A program made the position numbers and the translations under genes. Positions 17,733-27,045 of a stretch of DNA of 64,000 bases are shown in pieces; within the stretch, counting starts at the first letter, position 1; the number at the start of each line of letters is the position of its first letter. The notes beneath the pieces are model-generated. The model was given only the letters and a program-made list of their open reading frames with translations. It did not search any database and was not told where the DNA came from. Origin of the DNA: Rurimicrobium sp040387755 (GTDB lineage: Bacteria > Bacteroidota > Bacteroidia > Chitinophagales > Chitinophagaceae); the NCBI GenBank assembly GCA_040387755.1, contig JAZKDB010000001.1, forward strand, positions 310,001-374,000. The letters are read 5' to 3'.

Positions 17733-18959
17733 TTATGAACGGGTCATAAAGTCATTAATGGCAAGGATAAAATTACATCCTCCCTGATTTTTTTGGCGCA
17801 TCTGAGTGGCCATAGTGTTGAGCACTTTTTGTATGTTGTCATTGCATTGCAAAGGAGCAGCAACTAGCACATCCTGATGTTTTTGCTGGATAGTTTCCAG
17901 TGTTGTTTTTACTGCTTTGATCACGGGAACATGCTGACGCATCAGATACCAGTCTTTAAATTCGGCTATATGTTCTGAAATGATTTGTTTTGCCTTGGGC
18001 ACTTCCAGCAATCTGTTTTGCAAAGTTTCGTCTGCAACTTTCGAAAGCTCATCTACATTGACCAGGCGTACATGCTCTAATTCTGTAACATCAGCCGCTA
18101 CATTATAAGGGATGGATAAATCAATAATTAATTTGGCTCCACTTCCTTCAATATGTTTTTTGAGCAATGTTGGTTTAGGAGCATTGGTCGCCACCAGAAT
18201 GATGTCCGCTTCCTGTGCCTGTTCTTCCAATGTATGATAAGGGGAAAAATCAATGCCTAATGATGTGGCTAATTCTTCTGCTTTTTCATTGGTACGGTTA
18301 ACCAAGGTTATTTGATTGGTGCCCAAAGTGCCAACGATATTTTTGCAGGTATTGCGGCCAATTTTACCTACACCAATCAACAATATTTTCTTGTCATTGG
18401 TTTGGGCAAAATGTTGCTGGATATATTGTACTGCAGCGAATGATACAGAAACTGAACCACTGCTCAGTTTTGTATTACTGCGTATTGCACGTGAAGATTG
18501 TAAAGTCGTATTGATTAATTTCTCTGTAAACAGCCCGATGCAATTGTTCTCTTTAGCAATTTTTACAGATTGTTTGATTTGACTGATGATTTCATAATCC
18601 CCCAGAATCTGAGAATCCAAACCTGCAGATACCTGTAATAAATGCTCAATGGCCAATTTCCCTTGCTTAAAATAAGCATGTTGCATAAATAACTCCAGAG
18701 AGCCCTTGGTTTCTTTGCACAGAAATTGTGCTAATTGTTTAGCTGATGAAGCCAGTCCATAAATTTCGGTTCTGTTACAGGTAGACAGAATAAATAGTTC
18801 CTCGATGCCGTGTATTTTGGCAGCTTCAAGCAGATGAATGTATTGCTCCGTGCTAATTGCGTAATCGCCCCTGACTCCCGCATCTGTATTGCGATAATTG
18901 ATGCCGACAACGTAAAAATCTGATATGCTTTTTAAGGTATTCACCGAGTTGATAACCAT
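17733..18959 (-). CDS. hemA: glutamyl-tRNA reductase
   Basis: Reduces glutamyl-tRNA to glutamate-1-semialdehyde, the first committed step of the C5 heme route. The catalytic Cys is in LSTCNRTEIYG, the substrate site in GLDSQILGDYEI, and the NADPH-binding fold in ILLIGVGKIGRNTC. An ATG 21 bp further upstream (18980) exists, but the predicted -7 element at 18978-18985 would place transcription start near 18970. The ATG at 18959 (MVINSVN) is therefore chosen, giving 408 residues. It leads the heme operon. Confidence 0.95.
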   Translation of the reverse strand: MVINSVNTLKSISDFYVVGINYRNTDAGVRGDYAISTEQYIHLLEAAKIHGIEELFILSTCNRTEIYGLASSAKQLAQFLCKETKGSLELFMQHAYFKQGKLAIEHLLQVSAGLDSQILGDYEIISQIKQSVKIAKENNCIGLFTEKLINTTLQSSRAIRSNTKLSSGSVSVSFAAVQYIQQHFAQTNDKKILLIGVGKIGRNTCKNIVGTLGTNQITLVNRTNEKAEELATSLGIDFSPYHTLEEQAQEADIILVATNAPKPTLLKKHIEGSGAKLIIDLSIPYNVAADVTELEHVRLVNVDELSKVADETLQNRLLEVPKAKQIISEHIAEFKDWYLMRQHVPVIKAVKTTLETIQQKHQDVLVAAPLQCNDNIQKVLNTMATQMRQKNQGGCNFILAINDFMTRS

Positions 18960-18977
18960 CCCCTTTTTGGTACGGGG

Positions 18978-18985
18978 CAAAGTTA
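18978..18985 (-). promoter_or_regulatory. predicted -7 element of the heme operon
   Basis: Minus strand TAACTTTG is an exact TAnnTTTG match, identical to the -7 of the tRNA-Gln gene in this window. The -33 region is weak. The leader to the ATG at 18959 would be about 10 nt. Confidence 0.55.
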
Positions 18986-19136
18986 TTAGTACCTACGCTA
19001 AATGCCTAATGGAGGATGCCTGATTCTGTCATTTAAATGTCATTCTATGCCTGATTATGAGCAATATCATAAAATCAATAGCATACTTTGATGAAATAAA
19101 TTGAAGAAATTTTAATGAGTTGCTTTTGAAATAAAT

Positions 19137-19913
19137 TTATTCCTGATTAATGACCAGAAGCATTTCTTCATGTATTAAACCGTTGGTGGCGAGTGTCTCT
19201 TTTTCGAAAACCGTAGTTTCTGTACCGTCGAAATTAGAAATCCGGCCACCTGCTTCCCGGACAATCAGATATCCCGCAGCAACATCCCAGGAATTGAGGT
19301 TGTATTCCCAAAAGCCATCAAAGCGGCCACAGGCTACCCAGCAAAGGTCAATAGCCGCAGAACCCAGGCGCCTTACAGGCAAACCCTGCAAAATCATTCT
19401 TTCGAAAACTTTAATGGGGTGTTCTTTGGTTTCAGGCCATTTATAAGGAAATCCTGTTACAAGACAAGCCGTTTTGAAATCTGCTTTTTTAGAGACATGG
19501 ATGGGTTCATCATTTAGGAAAGCACCTTTTCCTCTTTCTGCAAAGAAAAATTCATTCATCATCGGATTATACACAACGCCCATCAGCATCTTTCCATTAT
19601 GACGTAAGCCTATACTGACACAACAGATAGGAATGCCATGAGCAAAATTTACAGTGCCGTCAATTGGGTCAATAATCCATTGATATTCAGAATCCTGCAT
19701 CAATTCTCCAACCTCCTCGCTGATTATACTATGTTCCGGAAAATCCCTTTTAATAATATCAATAATGGCTGTTTCTGAATGTTTGTCGACCTCTGTAACC
19801 AGATTATTGATACCGTCTTTACTTTCTATTTTAAAAACTCCCTGGAAATAAGATTGTATTACTGCACCCGCAGCTCTTGCTGCTTCGTTAATCGTTGCTT
19901 TCATCTGTTGCAT
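19137..19913 (-). CDS. inositol monophosphatase family protein
   Basis: A 258-residue lithium-sensitive-type phosphatase. The metal-binding motifs are all present: SEEVGEL near residue 65, WIIDPIDGTVNFAHG near 83 and SWDVAAGYLIVREAGG near 210. The family hydrolyses inositol monophosphates or related sugar phosphates, and SuhB-type members also have RNA-polymerase-linked roles; which applies is not visible. An internal ATG three codons in (19904, MKATINEA) is an equally good start. It is 27 bp downstream of the TolC-like gene. Confidence 0.9.
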   Translation of the reverse strand: MQQMKATINEAARAAGAVIQSYFQGVFKIESKDGINNLVTEVDKHSETAIIDIIKRDFPEHSIISEEVGELMQDSEYQWIIDPIDGTVNFAHGIPICCVSIGLRHNGKMLMGVVYNPMMNEFFFAERGKGAFLNDEPIHVSKKADFKTACLVTGFPYKWPETKEHPIKVFERMILQGLPVRRLGSAAIDLCWVACGRFDGFWEYNLNSWDVAAGYLIVREAGGRISNFDGTETTVFEKETLATNGLIHEEMLLVINQE

Positions 19914-19940
19914 TCGGAGATCGTTGAGGGTGTAAAATAC

Positions 19941-21401
19941 TTACAAGGTAAGTTGCTTGCCTAAGTAGTAGTCGATTACTTTAAGTTTAAAGATAAGGTC
20001 ATATTTACTATTGAGCAAAGATGCTTCTGCTTTATACAGATTATTCTGAGTAGTTAAATACTCAATGGTATTGGTCAGGCCGAGTTCATACCTTTTGTCG
20101 GCAAAGTCAAATGCACGCTGGGCGGCTTCCTGCGAGCGCTTGGCAGCATAATATTTCTGGATGGCATTGGTTGCATCATTATGTGCCTTATACACATCCT
20201 GTTTCAGCTTAAGTTCAGTTTGATATTTATTGAGCTCCTGCGTCTGTATATTCAGTTTAGCCTGACGTACCTGAAATTGAGTTTGCCAACCATTGAAGAT
20301 TGGAATATTTAAGGTTGCAGAAATGGTTTGGCGGAAGTTGTTTTCAAGTTGGGTAAACACTTTTGGTGAGCTGTAGCTGGGAATAACGTTGGGTTGCAAC
20401 ACATCATATTGTGTACCACCTACATTCACAAAGGTGCCGGTTGGGCTGGTACCGTTTATTGTGTAGCCATTAAATTGTTTGTAAGTACTGGTCCAGTTGC
20501 TCCCCAGTTGTCCGCTAAGGCTCAGTTGGGGTAAAAGGCCACCTCTGGCTGCATTCCACGAATATTTGGCAGATTTTAATTTTAAGTCACTGCTTTTTAC
20601 AGAAGGGATATTTTTAATTGCCTCCTGATATACATATTCCGGATTAAGTGATTGTATGGAAATGCACTCTTCCATCGGAAGATTGGGTATTGTTGCTTCG
20701 AATGCCTGGTCAAAATCCAGATTAAGCAGGGCTTTGATGTCTAAAATTGATGCTGTATAATCGGATAGGGCTGAAATAAGCGCAGAACTGTCACTGGCCA
20801 GTTGCGCTTCAAGCTGTGCAACATTCAGTTCGGGTACACGACCCACTGCTGCAAATTTTTGGGTTTGTTGTAGCTGTGCCAAAGAAAGTGCCACCTGTTT
20901 TTCATTCACCTTAATCTGTTCTCTGGCCATTAACACCCTCAGAAATCCTGTAGCTACATTGAGGGCTACATCATTTTTTAACTGGTTCAAATCTTCCTGT
21001 GCAGCATCGTAGGACAATCTATTGCGCTTGATGGTATTTCGTTGTTGAAACCAGCCAAATACCAATACATTGGAGCTGGCACTGGCACTCAAAAATTCGT
21101 AACTACCTTCAACAAACTGGTTGGTAGTAGGGTCGATAGAACGGCCTTTACTGATACCATATGTCGGGGACATATTTAGTGAAGGTATTTGTGCATACTG
21201 GCTTTGACGCAAAGTCAACAGGGCTAATCTTTGGTTGATTTCGTTTTGTTGGATAGAAATATTATGCTTCAATGCATAGGCTATTGCTTCCTGTAAAGTC
21301 CAGTTTGTTTTTGATGCAGCCTCTGTTTGTGCAAGAGCATTAAAGCCCAAAATGGCAAAACTGAGAGAAAACAGACATTTTAGCTGATTAAAAATACGCA
21401 T
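19941..21401 (-). CDS. TolC-family outer membrane efflux protein
   Basis: Outer-membrane channel of a tripartite exporter or efflux pump. Two OEP repeats are visible: long alpha-helical hairpins with the strand motifs SYEFLSASASSNVLVFGWFQ and TISATLNIPIFNGWQTQ. The C-terminus has the typical RYELGLTNTIEYLTTQNNLYKAE. The start is set at 21401 because it gives a clean signal peptide (MRIFNQLKCLFSLSF ... NALAQ) of a 486-residue protein and because the predicted promoter at 21437-21469 lies inside a longer possible frame to 21458. No pump or HlyD partner adjoins it. Confidence 0.92.
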   Translation of the reverse strand: MRIFNQLKCLFSLSFAILGFNALAQTEAASKTNWTLQEAIAYALKHNISIQQNEINQRLALLTLRQSQYAQIPSLNMSPTYGISKGRSIDPTTNQFVEGSYEFLSASASSNVLVFGWFQQRNTIKRNRLSYDAAQEDLNQLKNDVALNVATGFLRVLMAREQIKVNEKQVALSLAQLQQTQKFAAVGRVPELNVAQLEAQLASDSSALISALSDYTASILDIKALLNLDFDQAFEATIPNLPMEECISIQSLNPEYVYQEAIKNIPSVKSSDLKLKSAKYSWNAARGGLLPQLSLSGQLGSNWTSTYKQFNGYTINGTSPTGTFVNVGGTQYDVLQPNVIPSYSSPKVFTQLENNFRQTISATLNIPIFNGWQTQFQVRQAKLNIQTQELNKYQTELKLKQDVYKAHNDATNAIQKYYAAKRSQEAAQRAFDFADKRYELGLTNTIEYLTTQNNLYKAEASLLNSKYDLIFKLKVIDYYLGKQLTL

Positions 21402-21436
21402 TGCGGCTAATGTATGGGTATAAATGGAATATTGGG

Positions 21437-21469
21437 CAAATATACAATGAGTGTGCATCCTACAGCAAA
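21437..21469 (-). promoter_or_regulatory. predicted promoter of the TolC-like gene
   Basis: Minus strand TATATTTG (21437-21444) is an exact -7 match, and TTTG (21466-21469) lies 21 bp upstream as -33. Transcription would begin near 21430, 29 bp before the ATG at 21401. Confidence 0.7.
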
Positions 21470-21535
21470 AATTGTTCGCTAAAGAGGTGATATTTCGGTG
21501 AATGAAGAAATGATTAAAAAATAATTTTAAAAGTG

Positions 21536-21568
21536 TTTGTTTTTTTTTAATCAGAACGATTACATTTG
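21536..21568 (+). promoter_or_regulatory. promoter of tRNA-Met
   Basis: TTTG (21536-21539), 21-bp spacer and TACATTTG (21561-21568) match the Bacteroidota housekeeping consensus exactly. The tRNA begins 11 bp downstream. Confidence 0.8.
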
Positions 21569-21578
21569 CAACCCAATT

Positions 21579-21652
21579 GGCGAGGTAGCTCAGTTGGTTA
21601 GAGCACAGGATTCATAACCCTGAGGTCACGAGTTCAAATCTCGTTCTCGCTA
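21579..21652 (+). tRNA. tRNA with CAT anticodon (tRNA-Met)
   Basis: 74 nt without an encoded CCA. The D arm GCTC/GAGC, the anticodon loop TTCATAA with CAT, and the T arm ACGAG-TTCAAAT-CTCGT are clear. The acceptor stem ends in G-U wobbles at its first and seventh pairs, and the anticodon stem has an A-C pair at 31-39. Initiator, elongator Met and lysidine-modified Ile forms all carry CAT; elongator Met is the likely reading. Confidence 0.93.
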
Positions 21653-21658
21653 CAAACG

Positions 21659-21690
21659 AAAGGCAATCAATTATTTTGATTGCCTTTTTT
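21659..21690 (+). terminator. terminator of tRNA-Met
   Basis: A 12-bp stem AAAGGCAATCAA with its exact complement (21659-21670/21676-21687), 5-nt loop, then a T run. Confidence 0.9.
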
Positions 21691-21775
21691 TATTTGCAAC
21701 CAGCAGGCAAACCATAACGGAAAAGTTTACGTCTCTAGAGTTATTCATTTAATATTTTAATAAAAGGGAGCGAAC

Positions 21776-22258
21776 ATGCAAAAGCGCATTATCATTCTGG
21801 TCAGCATTTTGATATTACTTCTTCCCAACAACATATTTGCACAAGGTTTCAATGTTGATTTCCAAAAGAAGTTTGTAATGCCCGATGAATTTCTGACTTT
21901 ACGAAGCTCTGAGGATAGCACTTATGGTTATATCCCTGCTAACCCAATTAAAATTGGAACAGGTGATTCTTTAAGTACACAAATCAGAATGTATGATTTG
22001 ATGTTTTGCTTAAGAACAGAAGAAGGTCAGGTATTGCTTTTAGAAAGCTTAGATAAAATTACAACTGAGGATCAAATTGAAATCGATGCCATCACTTTAT
22101 CAATTGCATTAACTTCCAAAAGAATAAAACTCTATTTTGACACCAAAAACAAGTCTGAGATATTTTGTCCTAAAGGTCTGGTGATAGATACTTTGGCGGG
22201 AACTTATTCTGTTCCCTATATAAGAAATGAAAGAGTGATCAGACGTATCCAAGAGTAG
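21776..22258 (+). CDS. secreted protein of unknown function
   Basis: A 160-residue product with a strong signal peptide (ILVSILILLLPNNIFAQ, cleavage near residue 22). The mature part is a single small domain with predicted beta strands and two cysteines. No family is recognised. It stands alone, convergent with the acetyltransferase gene 33 bp away. Confidence 0.65.
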   Translation: MQKRIIILVSILILLLPNNIFAQGFNVDFQKKFVMPDEFLTLRSSEDSTYGYIPANPIKIGTGDSLSTQIRMYDLMFCLRTEEGQVLLLESLDKITTEDQIEIDAITLSIALTSKRIKLYFDTKNKSEIFCPKGLVIDTLAGTYSVPYIRNERVIRRIQE

Positions 22259-22291
22259 ATAAAAGAAACCTCAAGAGTCCATAATTTGAAT

Positions 22292-22828
22292 CTATAGATT
22301 CTTATAATACAAGTAACCTTGCCAATCTTCCCAAAGTTTTAATTCAGGGATTTTATGAAAACCAAAATGAGTAAAGACAACATCACTTTTATGGTTGTCG
22401 GCATGAATGGCGGCCAATAAATAATCACAATTGTTTTGCATCATTTCTCCGGAGATGCTCTCATAAAAGCCATTGAAAATCCTGTGTCCCCGGTATTCCT
22501 GAAGGATGCAAACTCTGTCAATCAGGCCGGTTTTTACTTTCAGACTTTCGGCATCCATTCCCAATTGCGAAGCCAAAGGATTATAGCTGTAAAATTCATC
22601 CGCTATAAAGACCTGCTCTTTGCGCAGCAATAATCGGGCAGTACCCACTATTTTATCTTCCACATAGGCCACAAATATTCGGGCACTATGTATGTCGTCT
22701 TCATCATAATATGCTTTTTCCTGATGCCGGGCATGGCTTTCATCCCCCAGTTCTATCGTCAGACACTGGTATCTGATTTGATAGACCTGAGTTAATTCCT
22801 CGGCTGAGCTTGCTCTTTTGATGAGCAT
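22292..22828 (-). CDS. GNAT-fold acyltransferase
   Basis: 178 residues with the order of elements of the acyl-CoA/acyl-ACP N-acyltransferase fold. QVYQIRYQCL near the start and VGTARLLLRKE on strand 3-4 resemble the autoinducer-synthase/N-acyl-amino-acid-synthase branch. IDRVCILQEYRGHRIFNGFYESI is the acyl donor-binding helix region, and VFTHFGFHKI lies on strand 6-7. The substrate is unknown. It is a single gene between a convergent secreted-protein gene and the malic-enzyme terminator. Confidence 0.75.
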   Translation of the reverse strand: MLIKRASSAEELTQVYQIRYQCLTIELGDESHARHQEKAYYDEDDIHSARIFVAYVEDKIVGTARLLLRKEQVFIADEFYSYNPLASQLGMDAESLKVKTGLIDRVCILQEYRGHRIFNGFYESISGEMMQNNCDYLLAAIHADNHKSDVVFTHFGFHKIPELKLWEDWQGYLYYKNL

Positions 22829-22920
22829 AAACTTATTATTTAAAATGTACGAATCGCGAACATTCCGGCATCGCTTTATAATAGTACAAAAATTTTCAAT
22901 TAGTAGTGAATGCGCAAAAA

Positions 22921-22947
22921 AAAAGAGCGCTACTAAGGCGCTCTTTT
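22921..22947 (-). terminator. terminator of maeB
   Basis: 10-bp stem AAAAGAGCGC/GCGCTCTTTT (22921-22930/22938-22947) with A/T tracts on both sides, 30 bp past the malic-enzyme stop. Confidence 0.88.
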
Positions 22948-22976
22948 TTTAATACTCTTTTCAGAGTTTGGATGAT

Positions 22977-25253
22977 TTAAACAGTTTCTTTTCCTTGTGC
23001 ATCCAACACTGCGATAGATACCATATTGACAATCTGCCTTACGGTGCTGCCCAGTTGCAATACCTGTACCGGTTTATTCATTCCTATCAAAATAGGGCCA
23101 ACAGCCTCGGCGCCCCCTACTTCCTGAAGCAGGTGATAAGCAATATTGCCGGAAGCCAGATTGGGGAAGATTAAAATATTAGGGCTTTCATTTACCAGGC
23201 TCGAGAACGGATAATTCTCACGCAGTAATTCTTTGTTAAAGGCAACGCCAGCCTGTATCTCACCATCAATCGTTAATTCAGGTTTTAAAACTTTTATTCT
23301 TGCTACCGCATTCCGTACTTTTTCTGTTTCGGGCAATACGCTGCTGCCAAAGTTGGAAAAAGACAACATGGCCACAACAGGTTTTATATTTAAGGAATTG
23401 ACAAAGTTGGCAGCCTGAATGGTAATGTCAATCAGTTCATCTTCGCTTGGATTGGCATTAACAGTTGTATCTGCAAAAAATAAGGGACCGCGTTTGGTCA
23501 GCATCATATACATACCTGATACACGGCAAATGCCTTTTTTTACTCCTATAATTTCCAATGCAGGACGAAGCGTATTGGGATATTGACGGGTAAGACCGGA
23601 AATCAAAATATCGGCTTCTCCTTTTTCCACCATCATGCACCCAAAATGCGTACGGTCACGCATCAGTTTTTTGGCTTCGTAAAAATTGACTCCTTTGCGT
23701 TGTCTTTTTTCGAAATAGTAAGCTCCGTAACGTTCTCGGTTAGGTTCCTGTTCTTCGCTTTTTGGGTCAATAATTAATACATCATCCAGCGATAGTTGAT
23801 TGTCTGCAATCAAAGAATTTATTTTCTGAGGTCTGCCCAGCAAAATCGGAATAGCAATGCCTTCGTCTTTTACCTGTTGCGCAGCCTTGAGGATTTTAAG
23901 ATTTTCTGCTTCGGCAAAGACAACCCGCTTAGGGTTTTGTTTTGCTTTGTTGATGATAAAGCGGAGGATATTTTCATTTTCGCCTAGTCGGCTGTACAAT
24001 TCCGACTCGTATTTATCCCAATCTGTAATGGGTTTTCTAGCTACACCGCTTTCCATCGCTGCTCTGGCTACTGCAGGTGATACTGTTGTCAGTAAGCGCG
24101 GGTCGATGGGTTTGGGAATGATATAGTTGGCGTCAAAACGTAGATTTTTTTGGCTGTACACCACATTTACCATATCAGGAACCGGTTCTTTGGCCAATGC
24201 TGCTAATGCTTTAACTGCTGCCAGTTTCATGGCTTCATTAATAGCGGTTGCCCTTACATCCAGTGCTCCCCGGAAAATGTAAGGAAAGCCCAATACATTG
24301 TTTACCTGATTAGGATAATCACTGCGTCCTGTTGCTATAATAGCGTCCGGTCTTGCGGCAATTGCTTCGTCGTAATTAATTTCCGGTTCAGGGTTTGCCA
24401 AAGCGAAAATAATCGGTTTAGCTCCCATTCCTTTGATCATATCACCCTTGATAATATTGCCTACAGATAAACCCAGAAAAACATCTGCACCTTTCAAGGC
24501 TTCAGTAACAGAAATTACCTGAGTGTTTTGAGCAAAAAATTTCATTTGTTCACTGATGTCTGTTCTGGATTGCACCACCATACCATTCACATCAAACATA
24601 AATATGTTTTCAGCTTTTGCTCCCAGAGCAATATAAATATTGCAACAGGCGATGGCAGCTGCACCTGCACCACTCACGACAAACTTTACTTCAGCAATAT
24701 TTTTTCCCACCAGTTCCAATGCATTCAACAGGGCGGCAGCTGAAATGATAGCCGTTCCGTGCTGGTCATCATGCATCAGTGGTATGTTCATTTCTTTCTT
24801 TAATCTGGCTTCTATCTCAAAACACTCAGGTGCTTTAATGTCTTCCAGATTGATGCCTCCAAATGTGGGTTCCAATGCTTTTACAACAGATACAAAATGG
24901 TCTACGTCCGTAGTGTTCAGTTCTATATCAAACACATCAATGTCTGCAAAAATTTTGAACAAAAGACCTTTACCTTCCATTACGGGTTTACTGGCTTCAG
25001 GGCCAATATTTCCCAAGCCCAGTACTGCGGTTCCATTGCTGATAACCGCTACCAGATTGCCTTTTGCGGTGTAGCGATACACGTCATCAGGATTGTTAAA
25101 AATTTCTTTGCAGGGTTCTGCTACGCCTGGAGAATAGGCCAGAGATAAGTCTCTTTGGGTTTTGGTTTCTTTCGAGGGTATGACTTCTATTTTGCCGGGT
25201 CGTCCTTTTTCGTGATACTCAAGTGCGTCTTCTTTTCGGATGAGTTGCGCCAT
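22977..25253 (-). CDS. maeB: NADP-dependent malic enzyme with phosphotransacetylase-like domain
   Basis: Oxidatively decarboxylates malate to pyruvate, making NADPH. The 758-residue protein has the long MaeB architecture. The malic-enzyme part (residues 1 to about 420) includes AYSPGVAEPCKEI, KGNLVAVISNGTAVLGLGN, MHDDQHGTAIISAAALLNA and the nucleotide fold VVSGAGAAAIACC. The phosphotransacetylase-like part (about 430-755) includes LISGLTRQYPNTLRPAL and ILIFPNLASGNIAYHLLQ. In characterised relatives the second domain is regulatory, binding acetyl-CoA, rather than catalytic. It is monocistronic. Confidence 0.95.
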   Translation of the reverse strand: MAQLIRKEDALEYHEKGRPGKIEVIPSKETKTQRDLSLAYSPGVAEPCKEIFNNPDDVYRYTAKGNLVAVISNGTAVLGLGNIGPEASKPVMEGKGLLFKIFADIDVFDIELNTTDVDHFVSVVKALEPTFGGINLEDIKAPECFEIEARLKKEMNIPLMHDDQHGTAIISAAALLNALELVGKNIAEVKFVVSGAGAAAIACCNIYIALGAKAENIFMFDVNGMVVQSRTDISEQMKFFAQNTQVISVTEALKGADVFLGLSVGNIIKGDMIKGMGAKPIIFALANPEPEINYDEAIAARPDAIIATGRSDYPNQVNNVLGFPYIFRGALDVRATAINEAMKLAAVKALAALAKEPVPDMVNVVYSQKNLRFDANYIIPKPIDPRLLTTVSPAVARAAMESGVARKPITDWDKYESELYSRLGENENILRFIINKAKQNPKRVVFAEAENLKILKAAQQVKDEGIAIPILLGRPQKINSLIADNQLSLDDVLIIDPKSEEQEPNRERYGAYYFEKRQRKGVNFYEAKKLMRDRTHFGCMMVEKGEADILISGLTRQYPNTLRPALEIIGVKKGICRVSGMYMMLTKRGPLFFADTTVNANPSEDELIDITIQAANFVNSLNIKPVVAMLSFSNFGSSVLPETEKVRNAVARIKVLKPELTIDGEIQAGVAFNKELLRENYPFSSLVNESPNILIFPNLASGNIAYHLLQEVGGAEAVGPILIGMNKPVQVLQLGSTVRQIVNMVSIAVLDAQGKETV

Positions 25254-25300
25254 AGAAATGTGTTATAATTATAGAAATGATAAATCCATCGGTGTGGCTA

Positions 25301-25735
25301 TTAGTTGATACCTAATAATTCCACTTCAAATATTAATGTAGAGTTTGGCCCAATTTCAGCGCTGACATGACGGTCGCCATAAGCCAAGTGTGCAGGTAGA
25401 AATAAGCGCCATTTACTTCCTACAGACATCAGTTGCAATACTTCGGTCCAGCCTTTAATCACCATATTTAGCGGAAAGGTGGCCGGTTGACCTCTTTGTA
25501 CAGAACTATCAAATACAGTACCGTTAATTAATGTACCGTGGTAATGACAGGTTACTTTGTCTGTTGCCGATGGTTTTGCTCCTTCGGCATCTTTCAGGAT
25601 AAGATATTGTGCTCCGCTGGCCAAACAAACAACTCCTTCGTTTGATTTATTGGTTTCAAGAAAAGCCTCGCCTTCCTGAAGGTTTTTATTGGATAATTCT
25701 TGTTTCGACTGAAATAAACGATCTGCTATGCTCAT
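25301..25735 (-). CDS. FKBP-type peptidyl-prolyl cis-trans isomerase
   Basis: 144 residues without a signal peptide, so cytoplasmic. A short N-terminal helical linker (LQEGEAFLETNKSNEGV) typical of Mip/FkpA-like enzymes leads into a full FKBP domain. That domain contains VTCHYHGTLINGTVFDSS, FPLNMVIKGWTEVLQLMSVG, the active-site FLPAHLAYGDRH and STLIFEVELLGI at the end. It catalyses proline isomerisation. It is 47 bp upstream of maeB in the direction of transcription and could share its transcript. Confidence 0.93.
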   Translation of the reverse strand: MSIADRLFQSKQELSNKNLQEGEAFLETNKSNEGVVCLASGAQYLILKDAEGAKPSATDKVTCHYHGTLINGTVFDSSVQRGQPATFPLNMVIKGWTEVLQLMSVGSKWRLFLPAHLAYGDRHVSAEIGPNSTLIFEVELLGIN

Positions 25736-25854
25736 AAATATTTAGTTTGAGCTGCTAAATTAAGCCAATTAGTTAATTCAGCAATGAACAATGATGTATT
25801 GATAATGAGCGAGTTAATTAAATCATGATAATTGTTTTTATAATGAACCTTTCT

Positions 25855-26880
25855 TTAAGTTTCCGCTTCATAATAAATTTTATAGAATTTCCTGCCATCT
25901 TTATCAGTACCCTGTTCTATTAGCTCACGGTCGCCATGTATGTAAATATGAAAATTCTTGTCCAGTTTCAGTACACTTTTAAAAGCTCTTGCCTGTTTTT
26001 TGACAGCTTGTGATGAGATTTCAAAGGAATCGGATAAATCCAATTCGTGTTCTTCCTGAAAGTTTTGATCGAAATTGCGGAATGATTTAATGATGCCTTT
26101 ATCCTGAAAAACAGTTTGTTCAAAGTCGTTTTTATCAAATGTTTCGTTTGATTTAAAATAATCAACCGAGCGGTTGAGCAAATCTATCTGGTCTGCTTTA
26201 CTGACTTCATATTCCTGAGGAATTTGTCCGGTAATGAATTCTTTGGTCAGAGTCAGAAAATTGGTAGTATTGTTTACAAAGTCGTTTTTTGCTCTGTGAT
26301 TGATAAAGTCTTCCTGCCAGTATTCTGTTTCATTGCTGTTGTTGTCAATAATCAATAAAGTATAAGGCTCGTCTGTAAAAATAATCAGGCAGGCCTTGTC
26401 CGGTTTTTTGTTGCCAATACCTTTGCGCAATTCAATGCTGATTTCTTTTGCCCGGACATTTGTTTCAATGAAACTTTCTTTTTCCTCAAACTTATAAATA
26501 CCCAGCCCCTGGTAGTGCTTATTATTTAGCTGGATATCTTCAAATTTGGCAATAAAAAGGTCCCCGTCTTTGATGTTGGGATGTTTTGAATTTTCAATCA
26601 GATGCTCCGCAATTTTAATGCTCAGTTCTGTAAAGTCGGCTTCTTCATAGATAGCTTTGGCAAGGCCAAACAAAACATTATAATCCAGATTGATTTTATG
26701 CTGAAACTCAAATGTGGTTGTTTGATTACTAAAAGGTTTGAGGAATATTTTTTTTAGAAGAGTGCTATCTATTTCCTCTTCAAAGTCTATGGTCTGTTCG
26801 CTGAATACGGAACGGTTTTCTACACTACGGATATTGTGCAGAATGAGTTGGCTAAGAAAGGAGTCGTCTGTTTGAATCAT
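25855..26880 (-). CDS. nucleoid-associated protein, NdpA family
   Basis: A 341-residue protein similar to the 37-kDa nucleoid-associated proteins (NdpA/YejK). It has an N-terminal helix followed by TFEFQHKINLDYNVLF, the strand GDLFIAKFEDIQLNNKHYQGLGIYKF, and acidic helices to the end. Members bind DNA and are found on the nucleoid; their exact role is unsettled. It is divergent from the YdeI-like gene. Confidence 0.8.
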   Translation of the reverse strand: MIQTDDSFLSQLILHNIRSVENRSVFSEQTIDFEEEIDSTLLKKIFLKPFSNQTTTFEFQHKINLDYNVLFGLAKAIYEEADFTELSIKIAEHLIENSKHPNIKDGDLFIAKFEDIQLNNKHYQGLGIYKFEEKESFIETNVRAKEISIELRKGIGNKKPDKACLIIFTDEPYTLLIIDNNSNETEYWQEDFINHRAKNDFVNNTTNFLTLTKEFITGQIPQEYEVSKADQIDLLNRSVDYFKSNETFDKNDFEQTVFQDKGIIKSFRNFDQNFQEEHELDLSDSFEISSQAVKKQARAFKSVLKLDKNFHIYIHGDRELIEQGTDKDGRKFYKIYYEAET

Positions 26881-27045
26881 TTAGAGGATGATGTTTTGTA
26901 AAGTACTAATTTGAAAGGGCAAGGTATTGCGAGCAATTTGCATAATCAAAATAATATCGAAATTGTTCAATGATTATTTAAGCTGATTGAAAGGTAAATA
27001 TCATTCTCTAGTGCTTATTTTTGAATCTGATATTGATTGATGTTT

